Assembly (NCBI GenBank): GCA_027083485.1
Contig: JALWOO010000025.1
Span: 1 to 9,514 of the forward strand
Origin: Amylibacter sp.
GTDB lineage: Bacteria; Pseudomonadota; Alphaproteobacteria; Rhodobacterales; Rhodobacteraceae
Direction of reading: 5' to 3'
DNA: 9,514 nucleotides
The notes under the pieces: generated by a model
Databases searched by the model: none
The model's input: the letters and a program-made list of their open reading frames with translations, nothing else
What the model was told of the DNA's origin: nothing
Part shown: piece after piece, positions 1-7,821 of the stretch
How positions within the stretch are numbered: position 1 is the stretch's first letter
Layout of the letters: each line of letters starts with the position of its first letter
Translations under genes and position numbers: made by a program

Positions 1-1181
1 CGACCATGGTTACCGCCGGCGTCTTTATGATGTCGCGCATGGCACCGTTGTTGGAATATGCCACCTTTACCCCTGATTTCATCGTCTTTATCGGTGCCAG
101 CACCGCCTTCTTTGCGGCGACCATTGGCCTTGTGCAGAATGATATCAAACGGGTGATTGCCTATTCTACCTGTTCCCAGCTTGGCTATATGTTTGTGGCT
201 GTGGGCATCGGGGCCTATCCGGTGGCCATGTTCCACCTGTTCACCCATGCTTTCTTCAAGGCGATGTTGTTCCTGGGGGCCGGCTCTGTGATTACCGCCA
301 TGCACCACGAACAGGACATGCGAAACTATGGCGCGCTGCGCAAAAAGATCCCGCTGACCTTCTGGGCGATGATGATCGGCACATTGGCAATTACCGGCGT
401 CGGTATTCCGCTGACCCATATCGGCTTTGCCGGCTTTATCTCCAAGGATGCCATCATCGAGAGCGCCTTTGCTGCCGGAGCCGGTGTTTCGCGCTATGGC
501 TTTTATATGCTGGTCATCGCGGCGCTGTTCACCAGTTTCTATAGCTGGCGGCTGATCTTTATGACCTTCTTTGGCAAGGCACGCGGCGACAAACATGCCC
601 ATGACCATGCCCATGAAAGCCCGATGACCATGCTGATCCCGCTGGGCGTTCTGGCGCTCGGGGCGATTTTTGCCGGGATGGTCTGGTTGCCGAACTTCTT
701 TGGCGAAGCAGAACAGGTTCAGGAATGGTTTGGCGTTGCCACCTATTTCAACCACGAAACCAACAATGTGCTGCACGAAGCACATCTGGTTCCGGTCTGG
801 GTGAAAACCGCGCCTTTCTGGGCGATGTTGCTGGGCTTTGTGATTGCTTTGTATTTCTACATCGTCAATCCGAATGCGCCCAGGGCACTGGCCAACAACC
901 AGCGCCACTTGCACGCTTTCCTGATGAACAAATGGTACTTTGATGAACTCTATGACTTTCTCTTTGTACGTCCGGTCAAACGGCTGGGGTATTTTCTCTG
1001 GAAGAAAGGCGATGGTCAGGTCATTGACGGTGCCATCAACGGAATCGCCATGGGCATCGTTCCATGGTTCACGAAACAAGCCGCCAAGGCGCAATCGGGA
1101 TATTTGTTCCACTATGCTTTCTGGATGTTCGCGGGCGTTGTTGTCCTTATCACCTGGGTTTCAATCGGGGGGGCAAACTAA
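1..1181 (+). CDS. nuoL: NADH-quinone oxidoreductase subunit L, 5'-truncated by window edge
   Basis: Membrane subunit of respiratory complex I, an antiporter-like proton channel at the distal end of the membrane arm. About 392 C-terminal residues are present; the family is normally around 600-700, so the start lies left of the window. The reading frame is open from position 3, so the ATG at 6 is an internal Met, not the start. Visible signatures are the helix with [10 protein letters not shown] (around 231-260), carrying the His and Lys of the proton path, and GFISKDAI (around 426-449) with the conserved Lys-Asp of the second half channel. A His-rich cytoplasm-facing loop (HAHDHAHES, around 594-620) follows. 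The C-terminus holds the long amphipathic lateral helix and a final anchor helix, ending in a Trp-Val-Ser-Ile-Gly-Gly-Ala-Asn tail. The stop codon TAA overlaps the ATG of nuoM by one base. Identification is secure from sequence and context. Confidence 0.97.
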   Translation, partial: TMVTAGVFMMSRMAPLLEYATFTPDFIVFIGASTAFFAATIGLVQNDIKRVIAYSTCSQLGYMFVAVGIGAYPVAMFHLFTHAFFKAMLFLGAGSVITAMHHEQDMRNYGALRKKIPLTFWAMMIGTLAITGVGIPLTHIGFAGFISKDAIIESAFAAGAGVSRYGFYMLVIAALFTSFYSWRLIFMTFFGKARGDKHAHDHAHESPMTMLIPLGVLALGAIFAGMVWLPNFFGEAEQVQEWFGVATYFNHETNNVLHEAHLVPVWVKTAPFWAMLLGFVIALYFYIVNPNAPRALANNQRHLHAFLMNKWYFDELYDFLFVRPVKRLGYFLWKKGDGQVIDGAINGIAMGIVPWFTKQAAKAQSGYLFHYAFWMFAGVVVLITWVSIGGAN

Positions 1182-2731
1182 TGGATAGCATTCTTTCCGT
1201 CGTTACCTTCCTGCCGCTTCTGGGGGCCGCAGTATTGCTGGTCTTCCTGCGCGGGGATGGTGAATTCGAGCAGCGCAATGCCAAGCTTGTGGCGCTGCTG
1301 ACCACCTCTTTGACCTTTATCGTGTCGATTGCGATCTACACGAAATTCGATCCGGCCAATGCCGGTTTCCAGATGGTCGAGGACTACAAATGGATTGCCG
1401 GCCTGAACTACAAGGTCGGTGTGGACGGCATTTCGATCCTGTTTGTGCTGCTGACCACCTTGCTGATGCCGATTGTTATTCTGGCCTGTTGGGGCGTGAC
1501 CCATCGGGTCAAGGAATACATGGTGATGTTTCTGGTGCTGGAAACTCTGATGATCGCGGTGTTTACAGCACTTGATCTGGTGTTGTTCTATGTGGTGTTC
1601 GAGGCAGGCCTGATCCCGATGTTCCTGATTGTAGGCATCTGGGGGGGCAAGGACCGTGTTTATGCGGCTTTCAAATTCTTCCTCTATACGCTGCTCGGTT
1701 CCGTGCTGATGCTGATCGCCATGCTGGTGATGTGGTATGATGCGGGCACGACCGATATTCCAACCCTGATGAACCATACGTTTGCTTCTGACGATTTCAC
1801 CTTGATGGGGATTACCGTTGTCGGTGGCTTGCAAACCATGCTGTTTCTGGCCTTCTTTGCCAGCTTTGCGGTGAAAATGCCTATGTGGCCGGTGCATACA
1901 TGGCTGCCGGATGCACACGTGCAGGCCCCGACGGCGGGTTCTGTGGTGCTGGCGGCGATCCTGCTGAAAATGGGTGGCTATGGCTTCTTGCGGTTTTCCT
2001 TGCCGATGTTTCCTGTTGGATCCGAGGTAATGTCCACCTTTGTGATGACCCTGTCGGTGATCGCGATTATCTACACCTCGCTGGTGGCGCTGATGCAGGA
2101 AGACATGAAAAAGCTGATCGCCTATTCATCGGTTGCGCATATGGGCTTTGTGACAATGGGGATTTTCGCCCTGAACAAACAAGGCCTTGATGGTGCGATT
2201 TTCCAGATGATCAGCCACGGTTTTGTTTCCGGTGCGTTGTTCCTTGGTGTCGGCGTTGTCTATGACCGGATGCACACCCGCGACATTGATGCTTATGGCG
2301 GTCTTGTCATGCGGATGCCGGCCTATGCGCTGATCTTCATGTTCTTTACCATGGCCAATGTGGGGCTGCCCGGGACATCCGGTTTTGTCGGGGAATTCCT
2401 GACATTGTCCGCGGCGTTTCAGGCCAACACATGGATCGCCTTTGGGGCGACCTCCGGTGTGATCCTGTCGGCCTGTTACGCTTTGTGGCTGTATCGCCGC
2501 GTGGTGTTTGGGGATCTGATCAAAGAGAGCCTGAAAACCATCACCGACATGACAGCCCGCGAAAAGCTGATGATGGCACCGCTGGTGTTCTTTACCCTGC
2601 TGCTCGGGATTTATCCGGCGCTGGTGCTGGATCTGATCGGGCCGTCGGTTGACGCCTTGCTTGAAAACTTTGACGCCGCAACGGCAGGGATGGCACATGC
2701 CGCCTCTGTAATTGCCCCGGCAACACATTAA
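1181..2731 (+). CDS. nuoM: NADH-quinone oxidoreductase subunit M
   Basis: Second antiporter-like proton-pumping subunit of complex I, 516 aa, polytopic inner-membrane protein of about 14 helices. Key proton-path residues are present at the expected places: Glu141 (FEAGLIPMF), Lys232 (FAVKMPMWP), Lys263 (LLKMGGYG), His319 and His346, and Glu405 (GFVGEFL). These correspond closely to Glu144, Lys234, Lys265 and Glu407 of the E. coli protein. The motif [12 protein letters not shown] (239-250) is diagnostic for the family. The frame is open upstream to a possible start at 1064, but that would lie wholly inside nuoL. The ATG at 1181 overlaps the nuoL stop by one base (TAATG), is preceded by a run of seven G at 1167-1173 that can serve as ribosome binding site, and gives the normal N-terminus. 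Translation is probably coupled to nuoL. Confidence 0.98.
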   Translation: MDSILSVVTFLPLLGAAVLLVFLRGDGEFEQRNAKLVALLTTSLTFIVSIAIYTKFDPANAGFQMVEDYKWIAGLNYKVGVDGISILFVLLTTLLMPIVILACWGVTHRVKEYMVMFLVLETLMIAVFTALDLVLFYVVFEAGLIPMFLIVGIWGGKDRVYAAFKFFLYTLLGSVLMLIAMLVMWYDAGTTDIPTLMNHTFASDDFTLMGITVVGGLQTMLFLAFFASFAVKMPMWPVHTWLPDAHVQAPTAGSVVLAAILLKMGGYGFLRFSLPMFPVGSEVMSTFVMTLSVIAIIYTSLVALMQEDMKKLIAYSSVAHMGFVTMGIFALNKQGLDGAIFQMISHGFVSGALFLGVGVVYDRMHTRDIDAYGGLVMRMPAYALIFMFFTMANVGLPGTSGFVGEFLTLSAAFQANTWIAFGATSGVILSACYALWLYRRVVFGDLIKESLKTITDMTAREKLMMAPLVFFTLLLGIYPALVLDLIGPSVDALLENFDAATAGMAHAASVIAPATH

Positions 2732-2743
2732 GGAGTGGAACAG

Positions 2744-4183
2744 ATGATTTCCAATGATCTGAACACTGTTCTGCCAGAACTGGTTCTGGCCATCTACGCC
2801 ATGGGCGCGCTGATGTTCGCGGTTTACACGGGCAAGGACCGGATGGCGTCCATGCTGATCTGGGTGACAGCGCTGGTGATGTTTGCCCTTGGCGGCTGGA
2901 TCGCGGTGCAGCCTGCGGGCGTGCAGACGGCCTTTCACGGGGCTTTTGTGGAGGACGCATTCTCGCGCTTTGCCAAGGTGCTGATGCTCTGGGCCAGTGG
3001 TCTGGTGCTGTTGCTGTCGCAAGATTACCTGTCGCGCAATGACATGCTTAAATTCGAATTCCCGATCCTGATTTCCCTTGCCGTGCTCGGGATGATGATG
3101 ATGGTCAGCGCGGGCGATTTGATGTCCCTGTATATGGGGCTGGAACTGCAATCCCTGTCGCTCTATGTGATTGCCGCCTTCCGCCGTGATAGCCTGCGCT
3201 CCACCGAAGCAGGGTTGAAATACTTTGTTCTTGGTGCGCTGTCTTCGGGTATGCTGCTGTATGGCGCGAGCTTTATCTATGGCACCACCGGCACCACCAA
3301 TTTCGCCGGTATTACCAGCGTGATCGCCAGCGAGGGCATGGGCCTTGGCCTGTTGTTCGGCATGGTGTTTATGACCGTGGGCATGGCGTTCAAAATCTCG
3401 GCAGCTCCGTTCCACATGTGGACACCGGACGTTTACGAAGGCTCGCCGACACCGGTTACGGCTTTCTTTGCCTCTGCTCCGAAAATGGCGGCGGCGGGTT
3501 TGATTGCGCGGGTGATGCATGACGCCTTTGGCCTTGCCACAGCCGATTGGGGCCAGATCATCGCGATGCTGTCCTTGCTGTCCATGTTCCTTGGCGCGGT
3601 GGCGGCGATTGGCCAGACCAATATCAAACGTCTGATGGCCTATTCCTCGATTGCGCATATGGGTTTTGCCCTGATGGGGCTGGCCTCCGGTACGCTCGCC
3701 GGTGTTCAGGCAATGCTGATTTATATGGTGATCTATGTGGTGATGAACCTTGGCACATTCGCTTTTATCCTGAACATGGAAAAAGACGGCCGTGCGGTCA
3801 CGGATATTCGCGCGCTTGGCATGTATTCCAAAGCCTCCCCGGGTCGGGCGATGGCGCTGGCGATCCTGATGTTCTCGCTGGCCGGTATTCCGCCGCTGGT
3901 GGGTTTCTTCGGGAAACTGTTCGTGCTGCAAGCGGCCATTAACGCGGGCTATTCGTGGTTGGCGATTGGCGGGGTGATTGCCTCTGTAATCGGGGCCTTC
4001 TACTATCTGCGGATCATCTACTACATGTATTTCGGATCCGAAACCGATGGTCTGGATGTGAAAATGCCGACCTTGCACTATGCCGTGCTGGCGATTTCTG
4101 CGGCGATTATGCTGTTTGGTGCAATCAACCTGTTCGGGTTGGAAGCCTATGCTGCCAGCGCCGCTACGGCCTTGCTCAAGTGA
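2744..4183 (+). CDS. nuoN: NADH-quinone oxidoreductase subunit N
   Basis: Third antiporter-like subunit of complex I, 479 aa, polytopic inner-membrane protein nearest the quinone module. Conserved charged residues of the proton path are visible: Glu134 ([10 protein letters not shown]), Lys217 ([12 protein letters not shown]), Lys247 (APKMAAAGL), His305 (SSIAHMGF) and Lys391 (GFFGKLFV). Lys217 and Lys247 coincide with the functional lysines of E. coli NuoN. A GTG at 2735 is also in frame. The ATG at 2744 is preferred because AGGAG (2731-2735) then lies 8 bases upstream, whereas the GTG would overlap that site. The gap to nuoM is 12 bases. The TGA stop shares its last base with the ATG of birA, so the two are coupled. 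Confidence 0.97.
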   Translation: MISNDLNTVLPELVLAIYAMGALMFAVYTGKDRMASMLIWVTALVMFALGGWIAVQPAGVQTAFHGAFVEDAFSRFAKVLMLWASGLVLLLSQDYLSRNDMLKFEFPILISLAVLGMMMMVSAGDLMSLYMGLELQSLSLYVIAAFRRDSLRSTEAGLKYFVLGALSSGMLLYGASFIYGTTGTTNFAGITSVIASEGMGLGLLFGMVFMTVGMAFKISAAPFHMWTPDVYEGSPTPVTAFFASAPKMAAAGLIARVMHDAFGLATADWGQIIAMLSLLSMFLGAVAAIGQTNIKRLMAYSSIAHMGFALMGLASGTLAGVQAMLIYMVIYVVMNLGTFAFILNMEKDGRAVTDIRALGMYSKASPGRAMALAILMFSLAGIPPLVGFFGKLFVLQAAINAGYSWLAIGGVIASVIGAFYYLRIIYYMYFGSETDGLDVKMPTLHYAVLAISAAIMLFGAINLFGLEAYAASAATALLK

Positions 4184-4947
4184 TGATGGATTGGCCCTGC
4201 GGGGTTGACCATATCGCGCTTGATACGGTGACAAGCACTATGACCGAGGCCCGACAGCGGGCCTCGGTTCTTTCTTGTCCAACGTGGATTTCCGCCAAAC
4301 ACCAGACCGCCGGCACCGGACGGCGCGGGCGGGCGTGGGATACGGGGGCGGGGAATTTCTCGGCCAGCCTGATTTATCGCCCGAAGGGCACACCGGCGGA
4401 ACTGGCGCTGCGCAGTTTTGTTGCCGCGCTGGCCCTTTATGACGCATTGGAGGCCGTGAGCGGACGCGGAGATATCTTCACCTTGAAATGGCCCAATGAT
4501 GTGTTGCTGCGCGGGGGGAAACTGGCGGGTATCCTGCTTGAGAGCCTGCCGGAGGGATTGATTATCGGCATTGGCGTGAACCTGAAAACCGCCCCGCCGG
4601 TGGAAATTCTGGAACCCCACGCGCTGCCACCCAAAACGCTTTTGGCCGAGACGGGCCAGCATATCACGCCGGAGACCCTGCTTGAGGCACTCGCCCCGTG
4701 TTTTGCCCATTGGGAGGCGCAGCTCACCACCTATGGCTTTGCTTTGATCCGCACGGCCTGGCTGGCGCGGGCGGCGCATGTGGGCAAACCGGTCCGTGCG
4801 CAGATTGGCAACACGGTTCTTGACGGGGTGTTTACAACGCTGGACGAAGGCGGGGCACTTGTACTAGAAACCCCGAAAGGCCGCCACGCAATTTCCGCAG
4901 GCGACGTGTTTTTCGATAAGGAATCCCCCCATGCTGCTGGCGATTGA
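4183..4947 (+). CDS. birA: Biotin--[acetyl-CoA-carboxylase] ligase, monofunctional (class I)
   Basis: Cytoplasmic enzyme that activates biotin with ATP to biotinyl-5'-AMP and attaches it to the Lys of biotin carboxyl carrier domains, for example in acetyl-CoA carboxylase. At 254 aa it lacks the N-terminal winged-helix repressor domain of E. coli BirA, so it should be an enzyme only. Visible motifs: nucleotide/biotin loop QTAGTGRRGRAW (41-52), KWPND with catalytic Lys102, KLAGIL (113-118), IGIGVNL (128-134), and a C-terminal SH3-like domain (about 205-248). In the glycine/arginine loop the usual GRGRRGR reads GTGRRGR, an Arg-to-Thr change at residue 45; the neighbouring essential Arg is kept. 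The start is the ATG at 4183 overlapping the nuoN TGA (a second ATG follows at 4186); no good ribosome binding site is visible, so it relies on coupling. An upstream in-frame extension lies inside nuoN and is not credible. Confidence 0.94.
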   Translation: MMDWPCGVDHIALDTVTSTMTEARQRASVLSCPTWISAKHQTAGTGRRGRAWDTGAGNFSASLIYRPKGTPAELALRSFVAALALYDALEAVSGRGDIFTLKWPNDVLLRGGKLAGILLESLPEGLIIGIGVNLKTAPPVEILEPHALPPKTLLAETGQHITPETLLEALAPCFAHWEAQLTTYGFALIRTAWLARAAHVGKPVRAQIGNTVLDGVFTTLDEGGALVLETPKGRHAISAGDVFFDKESPHAAGD

Positions 4948-5704
4948 CGTAGGCAACACCAATACTGTTTTTGCCGTGCATGACGGAGAGAAAACCCTTG
5001 CCGAATGGCGCTGTGCCACGGAACCGGAGCGCACGGCGGACCAGTATTATGTCTGGCTGCGCCATCTGATGCAGTTTCACGAAATCAGCGGCGACATCAA
5101 CCGCGTGGTGATTTCCTCGGTGGTGCCCAAGGTCGTGTTCAACATGCGGGTGCTGTCGGATAAATATTTCCACTGTCGCCCGCTGGTGGTGGGCAAGCCG
5201 GACTGCAAACTCGGCGTGGCGGTGCGGGTGGACGAAGGCACGCTGGTCGGGGCCGACCGGCTGGTCAACACGGTTGCCGCCCATGACCGTTTCGGTGGCG
5301 ATCTGATCGTGGTGGATTTCGGCACCGCCACCACATTCGATGTGGTGGACCACGACGGGGCCTATATCGGCGGTGCGATCGCGCCGGGGGTTAATCTGTC
5401 GATTAAAGCCCTGCACGAGGCCGCTGCGGCACTACCGAACATTGACATTACCCAGCCGGATGTGGTGATTGGCACCAACACCATCGCCTGTATGCAATCG
5501 GGCGTCTTCTGGGGCTATATCGGCCTGATCGAAGGCATTTGCACTAAAATCCGCGCGGAACATCCGCGCCCAATGAAAGTCATCGGTACCGGCGGGCTGG
5601 CCCCGCTGTTTGACCGGGGCACAGACCTCTTTGACGCTGTCGAGAATGATCTGACCATGCATGGTTTGATTCTGATCGAGGCGCAAAATCGGAGAAAAGA
5701 ATGA
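4931..5704 (+). CDS. coaX: Type III pantothenate kinase
   Basis: Cytoplasmic enzyme phosphorylating pantothenate with ATP, the first committed step of coenzyme A synthesis; the type III class usually needs a monovalent cation and is not inhibited by CoA. The protein is 257 aa, the family's usual size, with the acetate/sugar kinase fold. Signatures are DVGNTNT (6-12, phosphate loop), GADR (107-110, with the catalytic Asp109), DFGTATTFD (129-137), IGGAIAPG (146-153), GTNT (181-184) and GTGGLAPLF (219-227, adenosine site). The start ATG lies 17 bases inside the birA end, with AAGGA at 4918-4922 eight bases upstream, supporting this start. The stop TGA overlaps the ATG of rnj (ATGA). Older annotations call this family Baf transcriptional activator; the motifs support the kinase. 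Confidence 0.97.
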   Translation: MLLAIDVGNTNTVFAVHDGEKTLAEWRCATEPERTADQYYVWLRHLMQFHEISGDINRVVISSVVPKVVFNMRVLSDKYFHCRPLVVGKPDCKLGVAVRVDEGTLVGADRLVNTVAAHDRFGGDLIVVDFGTATTFDVVDHDGAYIGGAIAPGVNLSIKALHEAAAALPNIDITQPDVVIGTNTIACMQSGVFWGYIGLIEGICTKIRAEHPRPMKVIGTGGLAPLFDRGTDLFDAVENDLTMHGLILIEAQNRRKE

Positions 5705-7377
5705 GTAAACCAAACCGTTTGATTTACCTGCCCCTGGGTGGGGCCGGTGAAATCGGCATGAATATGTATTTGTACGGCTATGGCCCGCGCGGCAAGGAAC
5801 GTTATATCCTTGTGGATACGGGCGTGGCCTTTCCATCCATGGACAGTACGCCGGGCGTTGACCTGATCATGGCCGACACCAGCTATATCGAAGCCCGCGC
5901 CGACCGGCTCGAGGCGGTTTTTATCACCCACGCCCACGAAGACCACGTGGGCGCCATCGGTCATCTGTTTTCGCGCCTTGGCGTGCCGATCTATTGCCGC
6001 AAATTTACTGCCGCCGTGACCCGCACCAAAATGGAAGACCGCGGTCAGGACACGCGCAATGTGAATGTGGTGGGCCTGTGGCCTGAACAGGTCGAGGTCG
6101 GCCCCTTCAAGGTGGGTTTTATGCCCGTGGCCCACTCCATCCCCGAGGCCTCCGGCCTTGTGATCGATTCGCCTGTCGGGCGGGTGATCCATTCGGGGGA
6201 TTTCAAACTTGATCCGGATCCGATTGTGGGCGAGGCCCATAATCCGGCCTTGCTGCGCGAAATCGCGGGGCAGGGGGTGCATGCGCTGATTTGTGATTCC
6301 ACCAACGTTTTTTCCCCGCACGCGGGGCGGTCTGAATCCACGCTGCGCAGCGATATTTCCGCGCTGATCAAACAATCCAGCGGCATGATGGTGGCAACGA
6401 CTTTTGCCTCCAACGTGGCGCGGCTGAAAACGCTGGCGCAGGCCGGTGTCGATGCGGGGCGTTCCGTGGTGGTGCTGGGCCGCGCCATGAGCAAGATGCT
6501 CGATTACGCGCGTTTTGCCGAGGTGCTGCATGATTTTCCGCCGGTGATCGATCTGGAAGACAGCCGCGATATTCCGCGTGAAAACCTGATGTTGCTGGTG
6601 ACCGGTTCCCAAGGCGAGAGCCGTGCGGCCTCTGCCCAGCTGGCACGGGGAAAATATCGCGGTGTGGAACTGCGCGAGGGCGACACCTTTCTGTTTTCCT
6701 CCAAAACCATTCCGGGTAACGAAGTTTCCGTTGGCGGTATTATCAATGCCATGGCGGAAATCGGGGTCAAGGTACTGGATGAAAGCGTTGGTAATGTGCA
6801 TGTGTCCGGTCACGCCAATCGGCCTGATCTGGTGGAAATGCATAACTTGATGCGGCCCAAAATGGTGATCCCGAACCACGGCGAATTCCGCCATTTGCGC
6901 GAACACAAGGAGCTGGCCGAAAGCAACGGTTTTGCCAGCATTGTTGCGCCCAACGGGGCCATGGTTAATATCACCGGCAAAACTCCTAAAATCGTTGAAA
7001 ACATCGAGGCAGGGCGCACCTATCTGGATGGCAACGTGCTGATAGGGGCCTTTGACGGGGTGGTGCTGGAACGCATCCGCATGGCCACGCGCGGGACAGT
7101 TGTGGTCAATGTGATCCTTGAAAACAACCGCCTGATCGGCGGCAGCTGGGCCGAGGTTCTGGGCCTGCCGGACAAGGGGGCCAATGCGCATATCTCGCTT
7201 CAGGAAACACTGGAAAACCTGATCGACAAGGAGCTGGAAACAGCGAAAAAATCGCGCCTTTCCAGTGACGACGAAGTGGAAACCATCGTTTTGCGGGCGG
7301 TTTCACGTACCTGTCGGGATCTGGTGGGCAAGAAACCTGTCTGCAAGGTAATGATAAACCGGTTGGTAGATGAATAA
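5701..7377 (+). CDS. rnj: Ribonuclease J
   Basis: Metallo-beta-lactamase/beta-CASP ribonuclease, 558 aa, acting in the cytoplasm in 5'-to-3' exonucleolytic and endonucleolytic RNA decay and in rRNA 5'-end maturation (known for the family, including alphaproteobacterial members). The zinc site is intact: HAHEDH (His77, His79, Asp81, His82), His145 (VAHSIPEA) and Asp167 (HSGDFKLD). The beta-CASP insert follows, with the CDSTN stretch (198-202), TGSQGE (301-306), FSSKTIPGNE (332-341), SGHA (His371) and PNHGEFRHL (His393). A C-terminal RNA-binding/dimerisation domain occupies about 470-558. The start ATG overlaps the coaX stop by four bases and has GGAG (5691-5694) six bases upstream. It is the last gene of the coupled nuo-birA-coaX series; the next gene begins 63 bases later with no obvious terminator in between. 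Confidence 0.97.
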   Translation: MSKPNRLIYLPLGGAGEIGMNMYLYGYGPRGKERYILVDTGVAFPSMDSTPGVDLIMADTSYIEARADRLEAVFITHAHEDHVGAIGHLFSRLGVPIYCRKFTAAVTRTKMEDRGQDTRNVNVVGLWPEQVEVGPFKVGFMPVAHSIPEASGLVIDSPVGRVIHSGDFKLDPDPIVGEAHNPALLREIAGQGVHALICDSTNVFSPHAGRSESTLRSDISALIKQSSGMMVATTFASNVARLKTLAQAGVDAGRSVVVLGRAMSKMLDYARFAEVLHDFPPVIDLEDSRDIPRENLMLLVTGSQGESRAASAQLARGKYRGVELREGDTFLFSSKTIPGNEVSVGGIINAMAEIGVKVLDESVGNVHVSGHANRPDLVEMHNLMRPKMVIPNHGEFRHLREHKELAESNGFASIVAPNGAMVNITGKTPKIVENIEAGRTYLDGNVLIGAFDGVVLERIRMATRGTVVVNVILENNRLIGGSWAEVLGLPDKGANAHISLQETLENLIDKELETAKKSRLSSDDEVETIVLRAVSRTCRDLVGKKPVCKVMINRLVDE

Positions 7378-7440
7378 CCCCTTGTGATTGGCTGGATTTT
7401 TCGCTTGATGTTTCCGCCAAAAGCACCGAAATAGTTAGTT

Positions 7441-7782
7441 ATGTTACGCTTGCTTAACGCGCTGTTCCTGACGTTGACATTGGTTATTACCAGTGTCTCG
7501 GTTTCTTTTGCCCACGGGCAAAGGACGGATCAGGGCGTTGATCTGGTGATTTGCTCGGGGGCCGAGCTGATCACCATTACCATCGGGGCGGACGGGGTTC
7601 CGATCAAAAAGATACAGGTCTGCCCCGACGCCATTTCGGTTTTCAGCGCGAATTTTACGCCGCTCACCTTGCCCCGCTGCAGCAGCCGTGTTGTGGCGCG
7701 TTTGAGCGGGCCACGGAGGCTGTGGCAGCAAGGGCAGCAACCGGTTTCACCGTCCGCACGAGGGCCGCCTTTGGGCGTTTGA
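7441..7782 (+). CDS. Small exported CutF-like protein, putative copper-sensing leader peptide of the downstream copper chaperone
   Basis: Protein of 113 aa with a typical signal peptide (Arg3, hydrophobic core 4-20, likely cleavage after SFA at 22-24). The mature part has the pattern LVICSGAELITITIGADG (35-52), IQVCPD (58-63), TLPRC (76-80) and a C-terminal SARGPPLGV. Length, signal peptide, ICSG and CPD elements, terminal Arg-Gly-Pro-Pro-Leu and position directly upstream of a PCuAC gene fit the CutF-like (DUF2946-type) family. In Rhodobacter capsulatus CutF is exported during translation, binds copper and slows translation at a C-terminal proline motif, exposing the ribosome binding site of the next gene. 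Cysteines are at 38, 61 and 80; I see no CxxxC or CPxC pair, which is unusual. An in-frame TAG at 7432 fixes the start at ATG 7441, which has no recognisable Shine-Dalgarno sequence. That this is a real gene is well supported; the sensor role is inferred. Confidence 0.68.
   Translation: MLRLLNALFLTLTLVITSVSVSFAHGQRTDQGVDLVICSGAELITITIGADGVPIKKIQVCPDAISVFSANFTPLTLPRCSSRVVARLSGPRRLWQQGQQPVSPSARGPPLGV
7759..7782 (+). promoter_or_regulatory. Putative C-terminal ribosome-stalling motif of the CutF-like leader
   Basis: Codons for Arg-Gly-Pro-Pro-Leu-Gly-Val and the TGA stop. Consecutive prolines close to a stop codon slow the ribosome in general, and a C-terminal proline motif is part of the known CutF mechanism. 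The second Pro codon (CCT, 7768-7770) is exactly where the left arm of the stem-loop masking the next ribosome binding site begins, and the stop codon lies inside that arm. A ribosome paused here would cover or melt the stem. The sequence facts are direct; stalling itself is inferred. Confidence 0.45.
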
Positions 7783-7814
7783 TTTCCTAAATACAATCAA
7801 ACTCTTACCAAAGG
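7768..7814 (+). promoter_or_regulatory. mRNA stem-loop sequestering the Shine-Dalgarno site of the PCuAC gene
   Basis: Two nested perfect helices. The outer one is CCTTTGG (7768-7774) with CCAAAGG (7808-7814), 7 bp. The inner one is GTTTGATT (7777-7784) with AATCAAAC (7795-7802), 8 bp. They are separated by a small internal loop (2 bases on the left, 5 on the right) and capped by a 10-base loop (7785-7794). The outer right arm includes AAGG of the AAGGA ribosome binding site (7811-7815) of the PCuAC start at 7822. The left arm covers the last codons and stop of the upstream leader. No U-run follows, so it is not a terminator. The layout matches the CutF-controlled translational switch of Rhodobacter capsulatus. 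Pairing is seen directly; function is inferred. Confidence 0.62.
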
Positions 7815-7821
7815 ACAAAAC

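Noticed and set aside
1167..1173. Run of seven G near the nuoL end as a programmed slippage site
   Set aside because: The frame is normal to the expected C-terminus, and the run is well explained as the nuoM ribosome binding site. A second run of seven G at 1641-1647 inside nuoM is also in normal frame.
3955..4182. N-terminal extension of birA upstream of 4183
   Set aside because: It lies wholly inside nuoN in another frame and would add Cys/Trp-rich sequence unlike any ligase domain; the ATG overlapping the nuoN stop gives the normal start.
2126..4234. Open frame of 702 codons on the - strand antisense to nuoM/nuoN
   Set aside because: Its product is extremely rich in His, Gln, Arg and Gly with no recognisable domain or hydrophobic pattern, and the + strand carries certain nuo genes. 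It arises from codon bias of the sense strand.
5515..7191. Open frame of 558 codons on the - strand antisense to rnj
   Set aside because: Low-complexity His/Gln/Arg-rich product, no family resemblance, fully covered by coaX and rnj. That its length equals that of RNase J is coincidence.
7388..7420. Inverted repeat TTGGC/GCCAA after rnj as a terminator
   Set aside because: Only 5 bp with a loop of 23 bases and no U-tract.
7771..7797. Possible promoter for the PCuAC gene (TTGGGC with TACAAT)
   Set aside because: The -10-like TACAAT is good, but the -35 matches only three of six and the spacing is 15 bases. It cannot be excluded and would bypass the switch, but is not convincing by eye.
7779..7801. 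FNR-like site (TTGAT ... ATCAA) at the end of the leader gene
   Set aside because: The half-sites are separated by about 12 bases rather than four, and both belong to the inner helix of the stem-loop.
7768..7814. The leader stem-loop as a transcription terminator
   Set aside because: The stem is AT-containing with an internal loop, and the right arm is followed by ACAAAACATG, not a U-run. Masking of the ribosome binding site explains it better.
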